Below, one piece after another: positions 28,302-38,057 of a stretch of DNA of 64,000 nucleotides. The DNA lies in assembly GCF_017298635.1 (NCBI RefSeq), contig NZ_CP071182.1:4688001-4752000 (forward strand). The letters are read 5' to 3'. Every line of letters starts with the position of its first letter. Position 1 is the stretch's first letter. The position numbers and the translations under genes were made by a program. Under the pieces are notes generated by a model. That model had not been told where the DNA came from and did not search any database. It saw only the letters and a program-made list of their open reading frames with translations. The DNA is from Paenalicyclobacillus mengziensis. Lineage in GTDB: Bacteria > Bacillota > Bacilli > Alicyclobacillales > Alicyclobacillaceae.

Positions 28302-29663
28302 GTGCGACAGTCAGCTATGAACGCTTCCACATCTCGGCGTTTCCCCGGTTTTCTTACACTCAGTCTTGCCATCACGCTCATCGGCATTGGCTTGTCCATC
28401 ACGCGTCCTTATCTGTCACTTTTCTACAGCAATATCATTCATATGTCACCGATTCGGCTTGGTGTATTCACGTTTATCAACGGTGCAGGCGGCATCGTCG
28501 CGAGTACTTGGCTAGGCAAACTGTCAGATTCCCGCAGCTCCAAAAAGGACATCATGCTCTTCTCAACCGTTTGCGGCGGGCTTGGATATGTAAGCTTTCT
28601 CGTCATTCATTCCTACTGGCCATTGCTGATTGTATCGACGTTGCTGCTCGGCCTTGGTTCTGCGACATATCCACAACTGTTTGCCTATGCACGGGAAGTT
28701 GCCAGATTGAGATATCACGGGGATGCGACCGTCGCGATATCTACACTTAGGTCGTTTTTCTCGCTCGCATGGGTGATTGGGCCGCTACTCGGGACTTGGG
28801 TCCTCAGTCTGTTCGGCTACCAGGGTATCTTTACCTCGACAGGCATGGTCTTTGCCTTCGTATTTCTTCTCGTTCTCCTGCGTCTCCAACGTCATTTGAA
28901 GGCACAAACTGAGGCACGAACTGCTTCACAATTCGAATCACGAACTGCGTCGCAACCTAAGACACAAACTGACGCAACTGAAACAAGTGCCCAGTCAGAC
29001 CGAGCGAGAACGGGGTCCACGGTGAGTCTGTGGCTCACACTGAAGCGAACAGAGGTCTGGATGTCGTCGATCTCGTTTGTTGCGGTTTCAACAGCCATGA
29101 CCATGAACATGATGTACATGCCACTGTTTGTTACCCGCACGCTCTTCGCATCTGAACACGTCGTCGGGTGGGTCTTTAGCCTTAGTGCTGGCCTTGAAAT
29201 CCCAGTCATGATTGGCCTGAGTGCGATTGCAGCACGAGTCGGAAAAAGGATGCTGCTGCTCGCTGGGTCCATTTTTGGAACGGCTTATTACCTCGGTATG
29301 GCACTGGCAGGGACAACCTGGGAAGTCCTCGCTCTACAAATTCTCTGTGCCGTGTTCGTCTCCATCGCCGTGAGCATCGGGATGAGTTATTTCCAAGATT
29401 TTATGCCGGATGCTCCGGGCTCAGCGACAACCTTGTACAGCAACACCAGTAACCTCGGCTCCATGGCGGGCAGTCTGCTCGGCGGGGTCGTTGCGCAAGC
29501 TCTAGGTTTCAGGTCCGTTTTCTGGTTTAGCGTGGTCCTCGGCATTATCTCATATGTATTTCTGCTGCAGAGGCCATCTCGTGTTATACTTTCATCTAGT
29601 GATGACCCCTCGACCACAAATCCCCTCGTGCTGCAGAACTCCTCAGTCACCTTGTCGGAATAG
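28302..29663 (+). CDS. MFS transporter
   Basis: 453 residues from GTG 28302, placed there by GGGAGGAAAC 7 nt upstream. About 12 membrane helices, with the motif LGKLSDSRSSKKDIML between helices 2 and 3 typical of the major facilitator family, most like sugar-efflux/SetA-type carriers. The central cytoplasmic loop has three degenerate 8-residue (24-bp) repeats, EARTASQF/ESRTASQP/KTQTDATE. The substrate is unknown. It stands alone, divergent from the PrpB-like gene. Confidence 0.85.
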   Translation: MRQSAMNASTSRRFPGFLTLSLAITLIGIGLSITRPYLSLFYSNIIHMSPIRLGVFTFINGAGGIVASTWLGKLSDSRSSKKDIMLFSTVCGGLGYVSFLVIHSYWPLLIVSTLLLGLGSATYPQLFAYAREVARLRYHGDATVAISTLRSFFSLAWVIGPLLGTWVLSLFGYQGIFTSTGMVFAFVFLLVLLRLQRHLKAQTEARTASQFESRTASQPKTQTDATETSAQSDRARTGSTVSLWLTLKRTEVWMSSISFVAVSTAMTMNMMYMPLFVTRTLFASEHVVGWVFSLSAGLEIPVMIGLSAIAARVGKRMLLLAGSIFGTAYYLGMALAGTTWEVLALQILCAVFVSIAVSIGMSYFQDFMPDAPGSATTLYSNTSNLGSMAGSLLGGVVAQALGFRSVFWFSVVLGIISYVFLLQRPSRVILSSSDDPSTTNPLVLQNSSVTLSE

Positions 29664-29719
29664 GTGCCTCGTATCGTGATTTTGTATGCTTTTGCGGGCC
29701 GTTGTAGGCGTTTCTACCA

Positions 29720-29779
29720 CACCATCGTAGAGTTTTGAACACCGTCGTGGAGCCTTGAGTACCATTGTGAAGCCTTGGA
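29720..29779. repeat. Three degenerate 20-bp tandem repeats
   Basis: Units start at 29720, 29740 and 29760 and share YACCRTYGTRGAGYYTTG with small changes. They lie between the MFS and class A PBP genes; no gene is seen in this 263-bp gap. Confidence 0.75.
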
Positions 29780-29926
29780 CAGGTTTGCACGCCGATGCAG
29801 GCACCACCTGCGCGACCCCAACAAAGAAACTACAAGGTCCCTTCACATGTTCTCGACATTCTCCAGATAACATGACTCATATACAAACAATCTCGGGAGA
29901 TCCCGAGTGTATTGCGGGAGGTTTGT

Positions 29927-32470
29927 ATGAAACTCTGGTTAAAACTATCCATTTTTGCCGTCGTAACCATACCTGTGGTTACTGGCGCATGCGCATTTGC
30001 TTTCATGACGTACCTTAAGCGAACGCACGTCGACTTAGCAAAACTGACAAATCCACCGGCGCAGACGATTGTTTACGACGGCTCGGGGCATGTATACATG
30101 AAAATCGGTACGCCACCCTCTTCGCTCACATACAACCAAATTCCGGCGAATTTACGAAATGCCATTGTCGCTACGGAGGACCACGCGTACTGGACTGGTT
30201 CTAGTATTGATGTCCGTTCCATTCTCCGCTCTCTCTTTGTCGACGTAATGACCCACAACGCCACTCAGGGCGCGAGCACCATTCAAGAACAGCTGGCGAA
30301 AATTGTCTATCTGAATGACAACAAGACCATCTCCTACAAATTAAAAGAAATTGCCATGGGCGTTCAATTAGGCCGCTATTATACAAAACAGCAGATTTTG
30401 GCAATGTACCTGGATAAGGTGTTTTTGGGTGAGAACGCTGTTGGCGTACAAGAAGCCGCGATGCGCTATTTTGGCGTAAACCTGGCAAAAAATCCGAATG
30501 CTCTAACCCTAGACGAGGCCGCATTGCTGGCAGGTCTACCCCAAGCACCTACGGCCTACGATCCGCTGATGCACCCAAAGGCAGCCCTAACGCGACGAAA
30601 TGAAGTCCTGCAAAACATGCAAAAGTATGGTTACATCACGGCTGCACAGGCTGCAGCGGCTGAAAAGGCACCTCTTCACGCCACATACCATCAGATATCG
30701 CAGGATGCTTGGAATACACACCCATTGTTTACGAATGTGTTGTTTGACTATGCAGCAAGAAACGGCATCACGGCTCAGCAACTCGTGCAGGGCGGCCTCA
30801 AAATCTACACAACCATTGACCCCAAGGTCCAAAAGGCCGTTCACACTGTATTTTGGAGTCAAAACTACAACGGCGATTTTCCTGGCCCTACGACCGGCAC
30901 AGTCGTCGAAGGCGCAGCTGTGTTCATAAATCCGCAAACCGGCGGTATTCTCGGAGCTGCGGGCTCGAGAAAACAGGGATACACGAGACTCGGAATCGAT
31001 CGCATCTTTAGCAATAGTTCTCCAGGATCCTCCATTAAGCCGATCATGGAATATGGTCCCGCGATTCAAAGCGGGAACTGGACACCGACCTCCATTCTTG
31101 ACAACCAAGTGCAGAACTTCGGTGGCGGCTATATCCCGCAAAACTGGGAGGGACCGAATGGCCCGAAGAAGGTTACACTCCAATACGGATTAGAGGAGTC
31201 ACAAAACATCGCCTCCGTTTGGCTTCTACAGCATATTGGGCTCAGCACAGGGACGGCATTCGCCATGAAGGACGGCATTAAGCTGACCAAACAAGATAGA
31301 CAACAGCTCGGTGTCGCGATTGGCGGCATGCAATACGGCGTCAATGCGGTCGAAATGGCCCAAGCCTATGAACCTTTTGATAACAACGGGGTTCAAGTGC
31401 AGGTCCACTTGATCTCCAAGATCACGAATCAGGATGGACAAATTGTGTTTCAGCCACACCTGGCCGTAAAGAACATCATGTCACCTTCCACCGCAACGAC
31501 GCTGACACGCCTCATGGAGGACGTTGTCGACTACGGTACCGGTACATCTGCCCAGGTGCCTGGATGGGGTGTTGCCGGCAAGACTGGAACCGTTCAGTAC
31601 AGCTCAGGGCTGAGCGGTAACTATAATTGGGTGAAAAACGCCTGGTTTGATGGCTATACGCCAAATATGGTTGGTTCCATCTATCTCGGCTACGACACCC
31701 CATCGCCGCAGCATCACTTGACAATGTCGCCACTTGACCCATCGGCAAACTGCGCAATGCTGTTTAGAGACATCACGCGGTTGGCAGAAGCCGGAAACCC
31801 GCCGGAGCAGTTTCCACAGGGCCCCTTCCCTGCATCCCAAGGGTTGGCAACTTCCGCTTTGACCGTCAAAAATCCTATTACCGGATTACACGCGTCGTGG
31901 AACGTTGCTTCAAACGGTGTCAATCTCACATGGACCGTGAACCCGACGAATGCCTCTAGTTTCTCAATTAGTCGCAGCACGAGCATTACTGCGACAGGGG
32001 CGGGTTCTGGGACGGGAACAAACACGACGTCAAGCTCGGGGGCGAGCAGCGGATCGGCAATCCAAATTGGTTCCACAAATCAAAATTCGTATCTTGATCA
32101 GTCCATCCAGCCAGGCGTCACCTACCAGTATCAGGTGCAGGCACTCGGTTCAAACGGACGGCCGCTCGGTAATCCAGTGTCAGTGACCTTCACCGTGCCT
32201 GGAGGCCAACCTTCCGTTTCAGGCGCAAGTCAAAATTCGGTGGGTGGGAGCACTGGCGGCACGCAGAACACGACAGGAAATAGTACCGGGAACTCGACAG
32301 GGACCAGTGGGAACACCGGCAATTCAGCGGGTAACACCACCGGCAACTCGACGGGTAATCCTACCGGTAACACCACCGGCCAGTCAACCAGTAATGCGAC
32401 CAGTAACTCGACCGGCCAGTCAACCAGGAACACCACCGGCCAGTCAACCAGTAACTCGACCAGCAATTAG
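29927..32470 (+). CDS. Class A penicillin-binding protein (PBP1A-like)
   Basis: 847 residues from ATG 29927 behind GGGAGGT. A short N-terminus and one membrane helix precede the GT51 glycosyltransferase domain (ATEDHAYW with E84; GASTIQEQLAK) and the transpeptidase domain (S368-S-I-K371, SQN in LEESQNIAS, K552-T-G-T). It polymerises and cross-links peptidoglycan on the outer face. After about residue 645 comes a fibronectin-type-III-like domain (NVASNGVNLTWTV...YQYQVQALGSNGRPLG), then a Gly/Asn/Ser/Thr repeat tail of more than 60 residues built of 12-bp imperfect units. The tail is probably a flexible wall-spanning region. Confidence 0.93.
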   Translation: MKLWLKLSIFAVVTIPVVTGACAFAFMTYLKRTHVDLAKLTNPPAQTIVYDGSGHVYMKIGTPPSSLTYNQIPANLRNAIVATEDHAYWTGSSIDVRSILRSLFVDVMTHNATQGASTIQEQLAKIVYLNDNKTISYKLKEIAMGVQLGRYYTKQQILAMYLDKVFLGENAVGVQEAAMRYFGVNLAKNPNALTLDEAALLAGLPQAPTAYDPLMHPKAALTRRNEVLQNMQKYGYITAAQAAAAEKAPLHATYHQISQDAWNTHPLFTNVLFDYAARNGITAQQLVQGGLKIYTTIDPKVQKAVHTVFWSQNYNGDFPGPTTGTVVEGAAVFINPQTGGILGAAGSRKQGYTRLGIDRIFSNSSPGSSIKPIMEYGPAIQSGNWTPTSILDNQVQNFGGGYIPQNWEGPNGPKKVTLQYGLEESQNIASVWLLQHIGLSTGTAFAMKDGIKLTKQDRQQLGVAIGGMQYGVNAVEMAQAYEPFDNNGVQVQVHLISKITNQDGQIVFQPHLAVKNIMSPSTATTLTRLMEDVVDYGTGTSAQVPGWGVAGKTGTVQYSSGLSGNYNWVKNAWFDGYTPNMVGSIYLGYDTPSPQHHLTMSPLDPSANCAMLFRDITRLAEAGNPPEQFPQGPFPASQGLATSALTVKNPITGLHASWNVASNGVNLTWTVNPTNASSFSISRSTSITATGAGSGTGTNTTSSSGASSGSAIQIGSTNQNSYLDQSIQPGVTYQYQVQALGSNGRPLGNPVSVTFTVPGGQPSVSGASQNSVGGSTGGTQNTTGNSTGNSTGTSGNTGNSAGNTTGNSTGNPTGNTTGQSTSNATSNSTGQSTRNTTGQSTSNSTSN

Positions 32471-32500
32471 ACATCGAAGTGCAAAAGGGGGTGAGGAAAC

Positions 32501-33463
32501 GTGAACCTTCGCTGTACCATACTTGATGATTACCAAGGCGCAGCCCTTTCGATGGCTGATTGGTCCCCTGTTTCGGACAAAGTGGACTTACAGGTTTTTC
32601 GAGAACATATCGCGCGCGAAGATGAACTTGTGACAGCTCTCGAGCAATCGGACATCATTGTGGCGATGCGTGAACGCACACCGTTTCGAAAATCACTGTT
32701 GCAGCGCCTGCCGAATCTGAAACTGCTGATTACCACGGGCAAACGAAATCCATCCATTGATGTACCTTTTGCCATCGAACAAGGGGTCGTCGTTTGCGGT
32801 ACAGACGGCAGTTCCAATGCGACCAGCGAGCTCGCATGGGCACTTATTTTGGGGCTTGCCAAAAATTTGTTGGCGGAGAATACGGCACTTCAGAAGCGGG
32901 GACCATGGCAATCTACAATCAGCACTGATTTAAGCGGCAGTACCTTAGGGATATTGGGCCTCGGGCGAATCGGCAGTCAGGTCGCGCAAATTGGGCGCGC
33001 ATTTGGAATGGATGTGATTGCGTGGAGTCAAAACCTTACAACGGAGCAAGCAGAGTCTGTAGGCGCGCGTCTCGCTCTCTCGAAAGAAGCATTGCTTCGC
33101 GAGAGTGACTTCGTCTCCATTCACCTTGTCCTCGGCGATCGAACACGCGGATTGATTGGTGAGAAGGAACTGAATCTCATGAAGCGTTCTGCCTATCTCA
33201 TCAACACATCTCGAAGTGCCATTGTCGACCAAACAGCTCTGCTGCACGCTTTGAAAGACGGACTGATTGCCGGTGCCGGTCTTGACGTTTTTGACGTTGA
33301 GCCGTTACCAGATGACGATCCGTTTCGTTCCCTGCACAACGTCTTGGCGACACCCCATATCGGGTACGTGTCAAAGATTACGTATCGTGCCTGGTTTCCT
33401 CAAGTCGTTGAAAATATCGAAGCCTACTTGGCAGGAAGCCCAATTCGTTTGTTAAATCCATGA
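32501..33463 (+). CDS. D-2-hydroxyacid dehydrogenase, NAD-binding
   Basis: 320 residues from GTG 32501 with GGGTGAGGA upstream. The NAD site is TLGILGLGRIGSQVAQIGRAFGM; the catalytic region has NTSRSAIVDQTALLHALKDG, AGLDVFDVEPLPDDDPF and ATPHIGYVS (the catalytic histidine). It reduces a 2-ketoacid or oxidises a D-2-hydroxyacid. It starts 30 bp after the PBP stop and may be co-transcribed. The exact substrate is unknown; some close relatives are annotated as phosphoglycerate dehydrogenases without proof. Confidence 0.9.
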   Translation: MNLRCTILDDYQGAALSMADWSPVSDKVDLQVFREHIAREDELVTALEQSDIIVAMRERTPFRKSLLQRLPNLKLLITTGKRNPSIDVPFAIEQGVVVCGTDGSSNATSELAWALILGLAKNLLAENTALQKRGPWQSTISTDLSGSTLGILGLGRIGSQVAQIGRAFGMDVIAWSQNLTTEQAESVGARLALSKEALLRESDFVSIHLVLGDRTRGLIGEKELNLMKRSAYLINTSRSAIVDQTALLHALKDGLIAGAGLDVFDVEPLPDDDPFRSLHNVLATPHIGYVSKITYRAWFPQVVENIEAYLAGSPIRLLNP

Positions 33464-33526
33464 GATGAAGGGCGTACCTGCACAGGCAACCCCCTTCAGA
33501 CTCGGGCCGTCACGCTGAATGCCACA

Positions 33527-33591
33527 CTTAACGAGCCGCTAGCGCGTTATTGTCTAAAACGCGTCGGATAACGCGTCTGCAGCTCGTTATT
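33527..33591. repeat. Hairpin array C: two 25-nt hairpins
   Basis: Elements start at 33527 (CTTAACGAG, loop CCGCTAG, CGCGTTATT) and 33567 (GATAACGCG, loop TCTGCAG, CTCGTTATT), 40 bp apart. The second runs into a T tract to 33595 and can act as an intrinsic terminator for the hydroxyacid dehydrogenase gene. Confidence 0.88.
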
Positions 33592-33685
33592 TTTTGACCG
33601 ACCAGGCGATGCCGTTTTTGACGCACGAACGCCAAAACCACTCCAGCTTTCAGACAATTCAAATCCATGATGGTGTACCATGTGA

Positions 33686-35704
33686 ATGGAGGGTTCAGCC
33701 TACGACCCAAAATCCTTGTCTGGATGTGGTGCTATGAAAGACAAGCAATATCTGCAAGCTGCATGGCATGCCTATGTGTCAGGCCCCAGTCTTGATAACC
33801 CGCTGTTTGCAGACCTCTCCCCCGTTGTACTAGACTCTTGGCAGCGTTCCCGTACATATCAGGTCGATCCGCTTCAAGAGACGGGCCCCATTCGCTACCA
33901 ACAAGATGCTCTCGCTGACCTGCAATTGCAAAATCGTGACTTGATAGAGATCTCCATTCCCCTCATGATGCGTCTATACAACCTCGTACGAGGGTCCGGG
34001 TTTATCGTCACCCTCTGTGATAGGCACGGTGTTCTCCTGAAGGTGATTGGCGACAATTCCCCCATGAAGAAGGCAAACCAGATTCAATTCGTAGAAGGTG
34101 CAGACTGGAGCGAAGAGGCTGTTGGGACGAACGCAATTGGTACGTGTCTGTACGTCGAGAAACCGCTACAGATATTCGCTGCGGAGCATTACTCAAAATG
34201 CTGTCAATGGTGGACGTGCTCAGCATCTCCAATTCGTGATCCGTCTGGTCAAATTGTCGGCGTTTTAAACATCTCTGGGCCCTTTGAGGCGGTCCATACA
34301 CACACCCTTGGCATGATTGTTTCAGCGGTGAGTGCAATCGAAAACCAGTGGATGGTCGAGGAACAGAACCGAACCAACGCCATGATGCAACGCTACCTTG
34401 AATCTGCCATTAATACACTGAGTGAAGGTGTACTGCTCCTCAACCAACAACATCAAGTCATTCACGCAAACCGAGAATTTGTACAGATTACAGGTCTGGA
34501 TAAACACCGCATCCTCGGACAACCCATATCACTCGTTATCGACGCCCCTGAACTGTCTTGGTTACTGCGGGCTGATGTAGAAGTAGTAGAGCGAGAAGTG
34601 ACCTTTTCCCTACCGTCCGCAGGCCGAACTTGCCGTGTTTTGCTAAATGTCCAGCCCATTTACGAAGACTCCGGCCAGAGTATGGGTGCGTTGTTGATCC
34701 TTCGTGACATGGTCAAGGTGCGGCAGTTGGTCAGTCGCATCGCAGCGCACCATGCAAAGGTCACATTTGGAGACATTCTTGGAAAATCAAGGGCTTTTCT
34801 AGAGTGCCTCCGCGACGCAAGAATGTCAGCAACCTGCGACTCTACAGTGCTGTTAATTGGTGAAAGTGGTACAGGCAAGGACATGTTTGCACAAGCCATC
34901 CACCAGGAGAGCATCAGACAAGACCGCCCGTTCATCGCCATCAACTGTGGCGCCATCCCTCGCGAACTGCTAGGCAGTGAGCTGTTTGGTTATGTTGAAG
35001 GCGCTTTTACGGGGGCGAAGAAAGGAGGTCAACCAGGAAAATTTGAACTCGCCGATGGAGGTACCTTGTTTCTCGATGAAGTCGGTGAAATGTCACTCGA
35101 GATGCAAGTGCATTTACTCCGGGTGCTGCAGAATCAAGAGGTTGTCCGGATTGGCGGAGACAAGGTCACGCCGGTGGATGTCCGAATTATCGCAGCAACC
35201 AACAAAGACCTTTGGGAAGCCGTTGAGCGTGGCCAGTTTCGGCTCGACTTATACTATCGGCTTAACGTCATCCCGATATCCATCCCAAGTCTTCGCGAGC
35301 ACAAAGAAGATATTCCGCACATGACTCAGATATTTTTAGAACGCCTTCGTCTCCGACTCCCCCGTCGATACAGTGGTCCGGTTCGAATCTCAGAAGAATT
35401 TCTGCAACTGCTCATAGATTGGAATTGGCCCGGCAATGTACGCGAACTCCAAAATGTCCTCGAGCGAACTGTGTTGAAGGCCGCTGGTGATACTTTGCTG
35501 CCAGAGCACCTCCCTCCCCACATGCGTGAGCCGGTCGCCAGCAAAAATGAAGATCCGCTTCATTTGAAAGACGAAGTCAAGCGGCGAGCACTCATCCAAT
35601 CGATTGAGGCTTGCCACGGCAATTACAAAGCCGCTGCCAGGCGGCTCGGTATTTCACGGAGTACTCTGTATCGTCAACTTGAGCGGTACGGGCTCAGGTC
35701 ATAA
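33686..35704 (+). CDS. acoR: Sigma-54-dependent activator, AcoR type
   Basis: 672 residues from ATG 33686; ATG 33734 (MKDKQY) is an equally good start and both ribosome sites are weak. Domains in order: N-terminal GAF region (about 60-240; SWQRSR, GADWSEEAVGTNAIGT), a PAS domain (about 245-360), the AAA+ sigma-54 activation domain (GESGTGKD near 392, GAFTGAKKG, GGTLFLDEVGEM) and a C-terminal Fis-type helix-turn-helix (NYKAAARRLGISRSTLYRQLERYG). It should bind upstream of the sigma-54 promoter at 35818 and activate the dehydrogenase operon; the inducer (acetoin in known AcoR) is assumed. Confidence 0.88.
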   Translation: MEGSAYDPKSLSGCGAMKDKQYLQAAWHAYVSGPSLDNPLFADLSPVVLDSWQRSRTYQVDPLQETGPIRYQQDALADLQLQNRDLIEISIPLMMRLYNLVRGSGFIVTLCDRHGVLLKVIGDNSPMKKANQIQFVEGADWSEEAVGTNAIGTCLYVEKPLQIFAAEHYSKCCQWWTCSASPIRDPSGQIVGVLNISGPFEAVHTHTLGMIVSAVSAIENQWMVEEQNRTNAMMQRYLESAINTLSEGVLLLNQQHQVIHANREFVQITGLDKHRILGQPISLVIDAPELSWLLRADVEVVEREVTFSLPSAGRTCRVLLNVQPIYEDSGQSMGALLILRDMVKVRQLVSRIAAHHAKVTFGDILGKSRAFLECLRDARMSATCDSTVLLIGESGTGKDMFAQAIHQESIRQDRPFIAINCGAIPRELLGSELFGYVEGAFTGAKKGGQPGKFELADGGTLFLDEVGEMSLEMQVHLLRVLQNQEVVRIGGDKVTPVDVRIIAATNKDLWEAVERGQFRLDLYYRLNVIPISIPSLREHKEDIPHMTQIFLERLRLRLPRRYSGPVRISEEFLQLLIDWNWPGNVRELQNVLERTVLKAAGDTLLPEHLPPHMREPVASKNEDPLHLKDEVKRRALIQSIEACHGNYKAAARRLGISRSTLYRQLERYGLRS

Positions 35705-35748
35705 TGTTTTTCGACAGTGTCCCGTTATGTTGCAGGTGTCTCGCTGAC

Positions 35749-35777
35749 GTGTCCCAAAGTGTCCGACTTTGGGACAC
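35749..35777. promoter_or_regulatory. Perfect inverted repeat upstream of the sigma-54 promoter
   Basis: Arms GTGTCCCAAAG and CTTTGGGACAC are exact 11-bp complements around a 7-nt centre. The centre lies about 55 bp upstream of the -24 element. It can be the activator binding site (the words TGTCCC and GTGTC recur just upstream) or the terminator of the activator gene; GTTTTGG follows. Confidence 0.65.
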
Positions 35778-35817
35778 GTTTTGGTTTAGAACCGGGTCCG
35801 CAGCCCTGCACATCGGC

Positions 35818-35833
35818 TGGCACGCTTCTTGCA
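35818..35833 (+). promoter_or_regulatory. Sigma-54 promoter of the dehydrogenase operon
   Basis: TGGCAC-GCTTC-TTGCA matches the -24/-12 consensus (TGGCAC-N5-TTGC) exactly, about 60 bp before the E1 alpha start and right after the AcoR-type gene. Confidence 0.92.
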
Positions 35834-35893
35834 ACGTAGTTTTGGTGACACCTTTCAGGTCTATTGCTATCACTGAATAAGGAGGCGGCTAGT

Positions 35894-36937
35894 TTGTCTA
35901 TTGATGTGCCAAAACTAAAGTGGATGTATGAAACCATGGTGAAGATCCGTTATTACGAGGAAACAATGGTAGCCGTATATGCGGAGGGAAAAAGTCCGGT
36001 GTTTAACATTGGAGCAGGGCCAGTTCCTGGTGAAATGCATCTGGCTGCGGGCCAAGAACCCGCCGCTGTCGGTATGTGTGCACACTTAACGAACGACGAT
36101 ACGGTTACTGCTCCGCACCGCCCCCACCACCATGCGATTGCCAAAGGTGTGGACTTAAAGAAGATGACGGCGGAGATCTTTGGTAAAGAGACGGGACTCG
36201 GGAAAGGTAAGGGCGGCCATATGCATCTGTTCGATCCGGCATCCAAGTTCTCGTGCGGCGGCATTGTGGCGGCCGGGATTCCGCATGCTGTTGGCGCTGC
36301 ACTTGCAGCAAAAATGCAAGGCAAAGATTACGTCGCGGTTGCGTTCATCGGTGAAGGCGCTGCGAATGCCGGCGCATTCCATGAGTCTCTCAATCTCGCA
36401 GCCTTGTGGAAACTCCCTGTCATAATCGTCATTGAGGACAATGCATACGGTATCTCGGTACCGAAGAGCGCTTCAACAGCTGTCCCATCAAATGACGTAC
36501 GCGGTGCTGCGTACGGAATTCCCGGTGCGTATGTCAAAGACAACGATCCGCTCGAAATGTACCACGTGAGCCAAGCGGCTGTGGAGCGCGCGCGACGCGG
36601 CGAGGGTCCGTCTATCATCGAGATCGAAACCTACCGCTATCTTGGCCACTTTCAAGGAGATCCTGAACTTTACCGCAAGAATACAGAGGTCTCAGAATTA
36701 CGGGAGCGCGACCCGATTGTACGTCTCAAAAACCACATGCTAGGCGAGGGTCTTATCACGGAAAGTGAGCTTGAAGAAATGGAACAACGGGCGAAAAGCG
36801 ACGTTGATGATGCCTATCAATTCGCAAGAGATAGCGCCTATCCACGACCCGAGGCAGCACTGGAGGACGTTTTCGAGCCTGCTGCATTAACGGTTGTGCA
36901 AGAGGTGGCTGCGACCGGACAAGAAGGGTTGGTTTAA
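35894..36937 (+). CDS. acoA: TPP-dependent dehydrogenase E1 alpha subunit (acetoin type)
   Basis: 347 residues from TTG 35894, fixed by AAGGAGG 8 nt upstream. Signatures are KIRYYEETM, AAGQEPAAVG, the TPP-binding stretch GEGAANAGAFHESLNLAALWKLPVI...EDN (GEG in place of the usual GDG), and ETYRYLGHFQGDPELYR. With the beta subunit it decarboxylates a 2-oxo compound or cleaves acetoin and passes the acyl group to lipoyl-E2. The sigma-54 promoter and AcoR-type regulator favour acetoin dehydrogenase over pyruvate dehydrogenase. Confidence 0.8.
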   Translation: MSIDVPKLKWMYETMVKIRYYEETMVAVYAEGKSPVFNIGAGPVPGEMHLAAGQEPAAVGMCAHLTNDDTVTAPHRPHHHAIAKGVDLKKMTAEIFGKETGLGKGKGGHMHLFDPASKFSCGGIVAAGIPHAVGAALAAKMQGKDYVAVAFIGEGAANAGAFHESLNLAALWKLPVIIVIEDNAYGISVPKSASTAVPSNDVRGAAYGIPGAYVKDNDPLEMYHVSQAAVERARRGEGPSIIEIETYRYLGHFQGDPELYRKNTEVSELRERDPIVRLKNHMLGEGLITESELEEMEQRAKSDVDDAYQFARDSAYPRPEAALEDVFEPAALTVVQEVAATGQEGLV

Positions 36938-36995
36938 CCGACACATTGCTGGTCAGACGGTTTTGTAAAAACGAATTTGGGGAGGCCTAGCCTGC

Positions 36996-38015
36996 ATGAA
37001 TACAGTCACAAAACGGATGCTCACTGGCAGTAAAGCATTAGCTGAAGCCATCGCACAGGAAATGGAACGTGACCCACGCGTGTTTGTGATGGGTGAAGAC
37101 GTTGCACAATACGGCGGCATCTTCGGTGCCACGGAAGGCTTGTTCAATAAATTCGGACCTGCACGCGTACGCGATACGCCAATTTCGGAGACCGCGTTCA
37201 TTGGAGCCGCCATCGGTGCTGCCGCTGAAGGACTTCGCCCCATCGCCGAGTTAATGTTTGTCGACTTCCACGGAGTTTGTATGGACCAGATTTACAACCA
37301 CATGGCCAAAATTCATTACATGTCAGGTGGCCATGTAAAGCTCCCTATGGTCCTGATGACAGCAGTAGGCGGCGGATACGACGATGCGGCCCAACACTCC
37401 CAGACACTCTACGCATCTTTTGGGCACTTACCGGGGATGAAGGTTGTCGCGCCGTCTACCCCTCACGACCTAAAAGGTATGATGACCTCTGCAATTCGGG
37501 AAGACAATCCGGTTGTCTTCATGTTCCACAAGGCCTTGCAAGGATTGGCCTGGATGGACCAGATCGATGAGTCGATTGGAATGGTGCCTGAAGAGCCCTA
37601 CACGGTTCCACTCGATAAAGCAAAAGTCGTGAAGAGTGGCACAGATGTGACCATTGTCGGGATTCAAATGATGACGCATGCAGCGACCAGGGCCGCAGCG
37701 AAGCTTGAAGCTGAAGGCATCTCCGCCGAGGTGATAGACCTTCGCTCCATCGCTCCGCTCGATAAGGAGACCATTCTGGAATCCGTCCGCAAGACGCATC
37801 GATTGATTGTCGTCGATGAAGACTATCTCGCCTATGGCATGACGGCTGAAGTCGCGGCTGTCGTGGTCGAGGAAGCGTTGTATGAGCTCGAAGGGCCAAT
37901 TCGACGGCTGGCCATTCCAAATGTGCCAATTCCGTACAGCTCACCGCTTGAAAAATTTGTTCTACCGAATGCAGATTTGATTTATGACGAAGCCAAGCGC
38001 ATCGTCAACAGCTGA
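36996..38015 (+). CDS. acoB: TPP-dependent dehydrogenase E1 beta subunit (acetoin type)
   Basis: 339 residues from ATG 36996 with GGGGAGG upstream. It has the transketolase-like pyrimidine-binding domain (FVMGEDVAQYGGIFGATEGL, RVRDTPISETAFIGAAIGAA, ELMFVDF) and the C-terminal transketolase domain (VIDLRSIAPLDKETILESVRKTHRLIVVDED). It is the partner of the upstream alpha subunit, 58 bp away, in an alpha2beta2 enzyme. Confidence 0.87.
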   Translation: MNTVTKRMLTGSKALAEAIAQEMERDPRVFVMGEDVAQYGGIFGATEGLFNKFGPARVRDTPISETAFIGAAIGAAAEGLRPIAELMFVDFHGVCMDQIYNHMAKIHYMSGGHVKLPMVLMTAVGGGYDDAAQHSQTLYASFGHLPGMKVVAPSTPHDLKGMMTSAIREDNPVVFMFHKALQGLAWMDQIDESIGMVPEEPYTVPLDKAKVVKSGTDVTIVGIQMMTHAATRAAAKLEAEGISAEVIDLRSIAPLDKETILESVRKTHRLIVVDEDYLAYGMTAEVAAVVVEEALYELEGPIRRLAIPNVPIPYSSPLEKFVLPNADLIYDEAKRIVNS

Positions 38016-38057
38016 CTGGTCATCCGTCTAACAATTCAACAAGTGGAGGCAGATATT

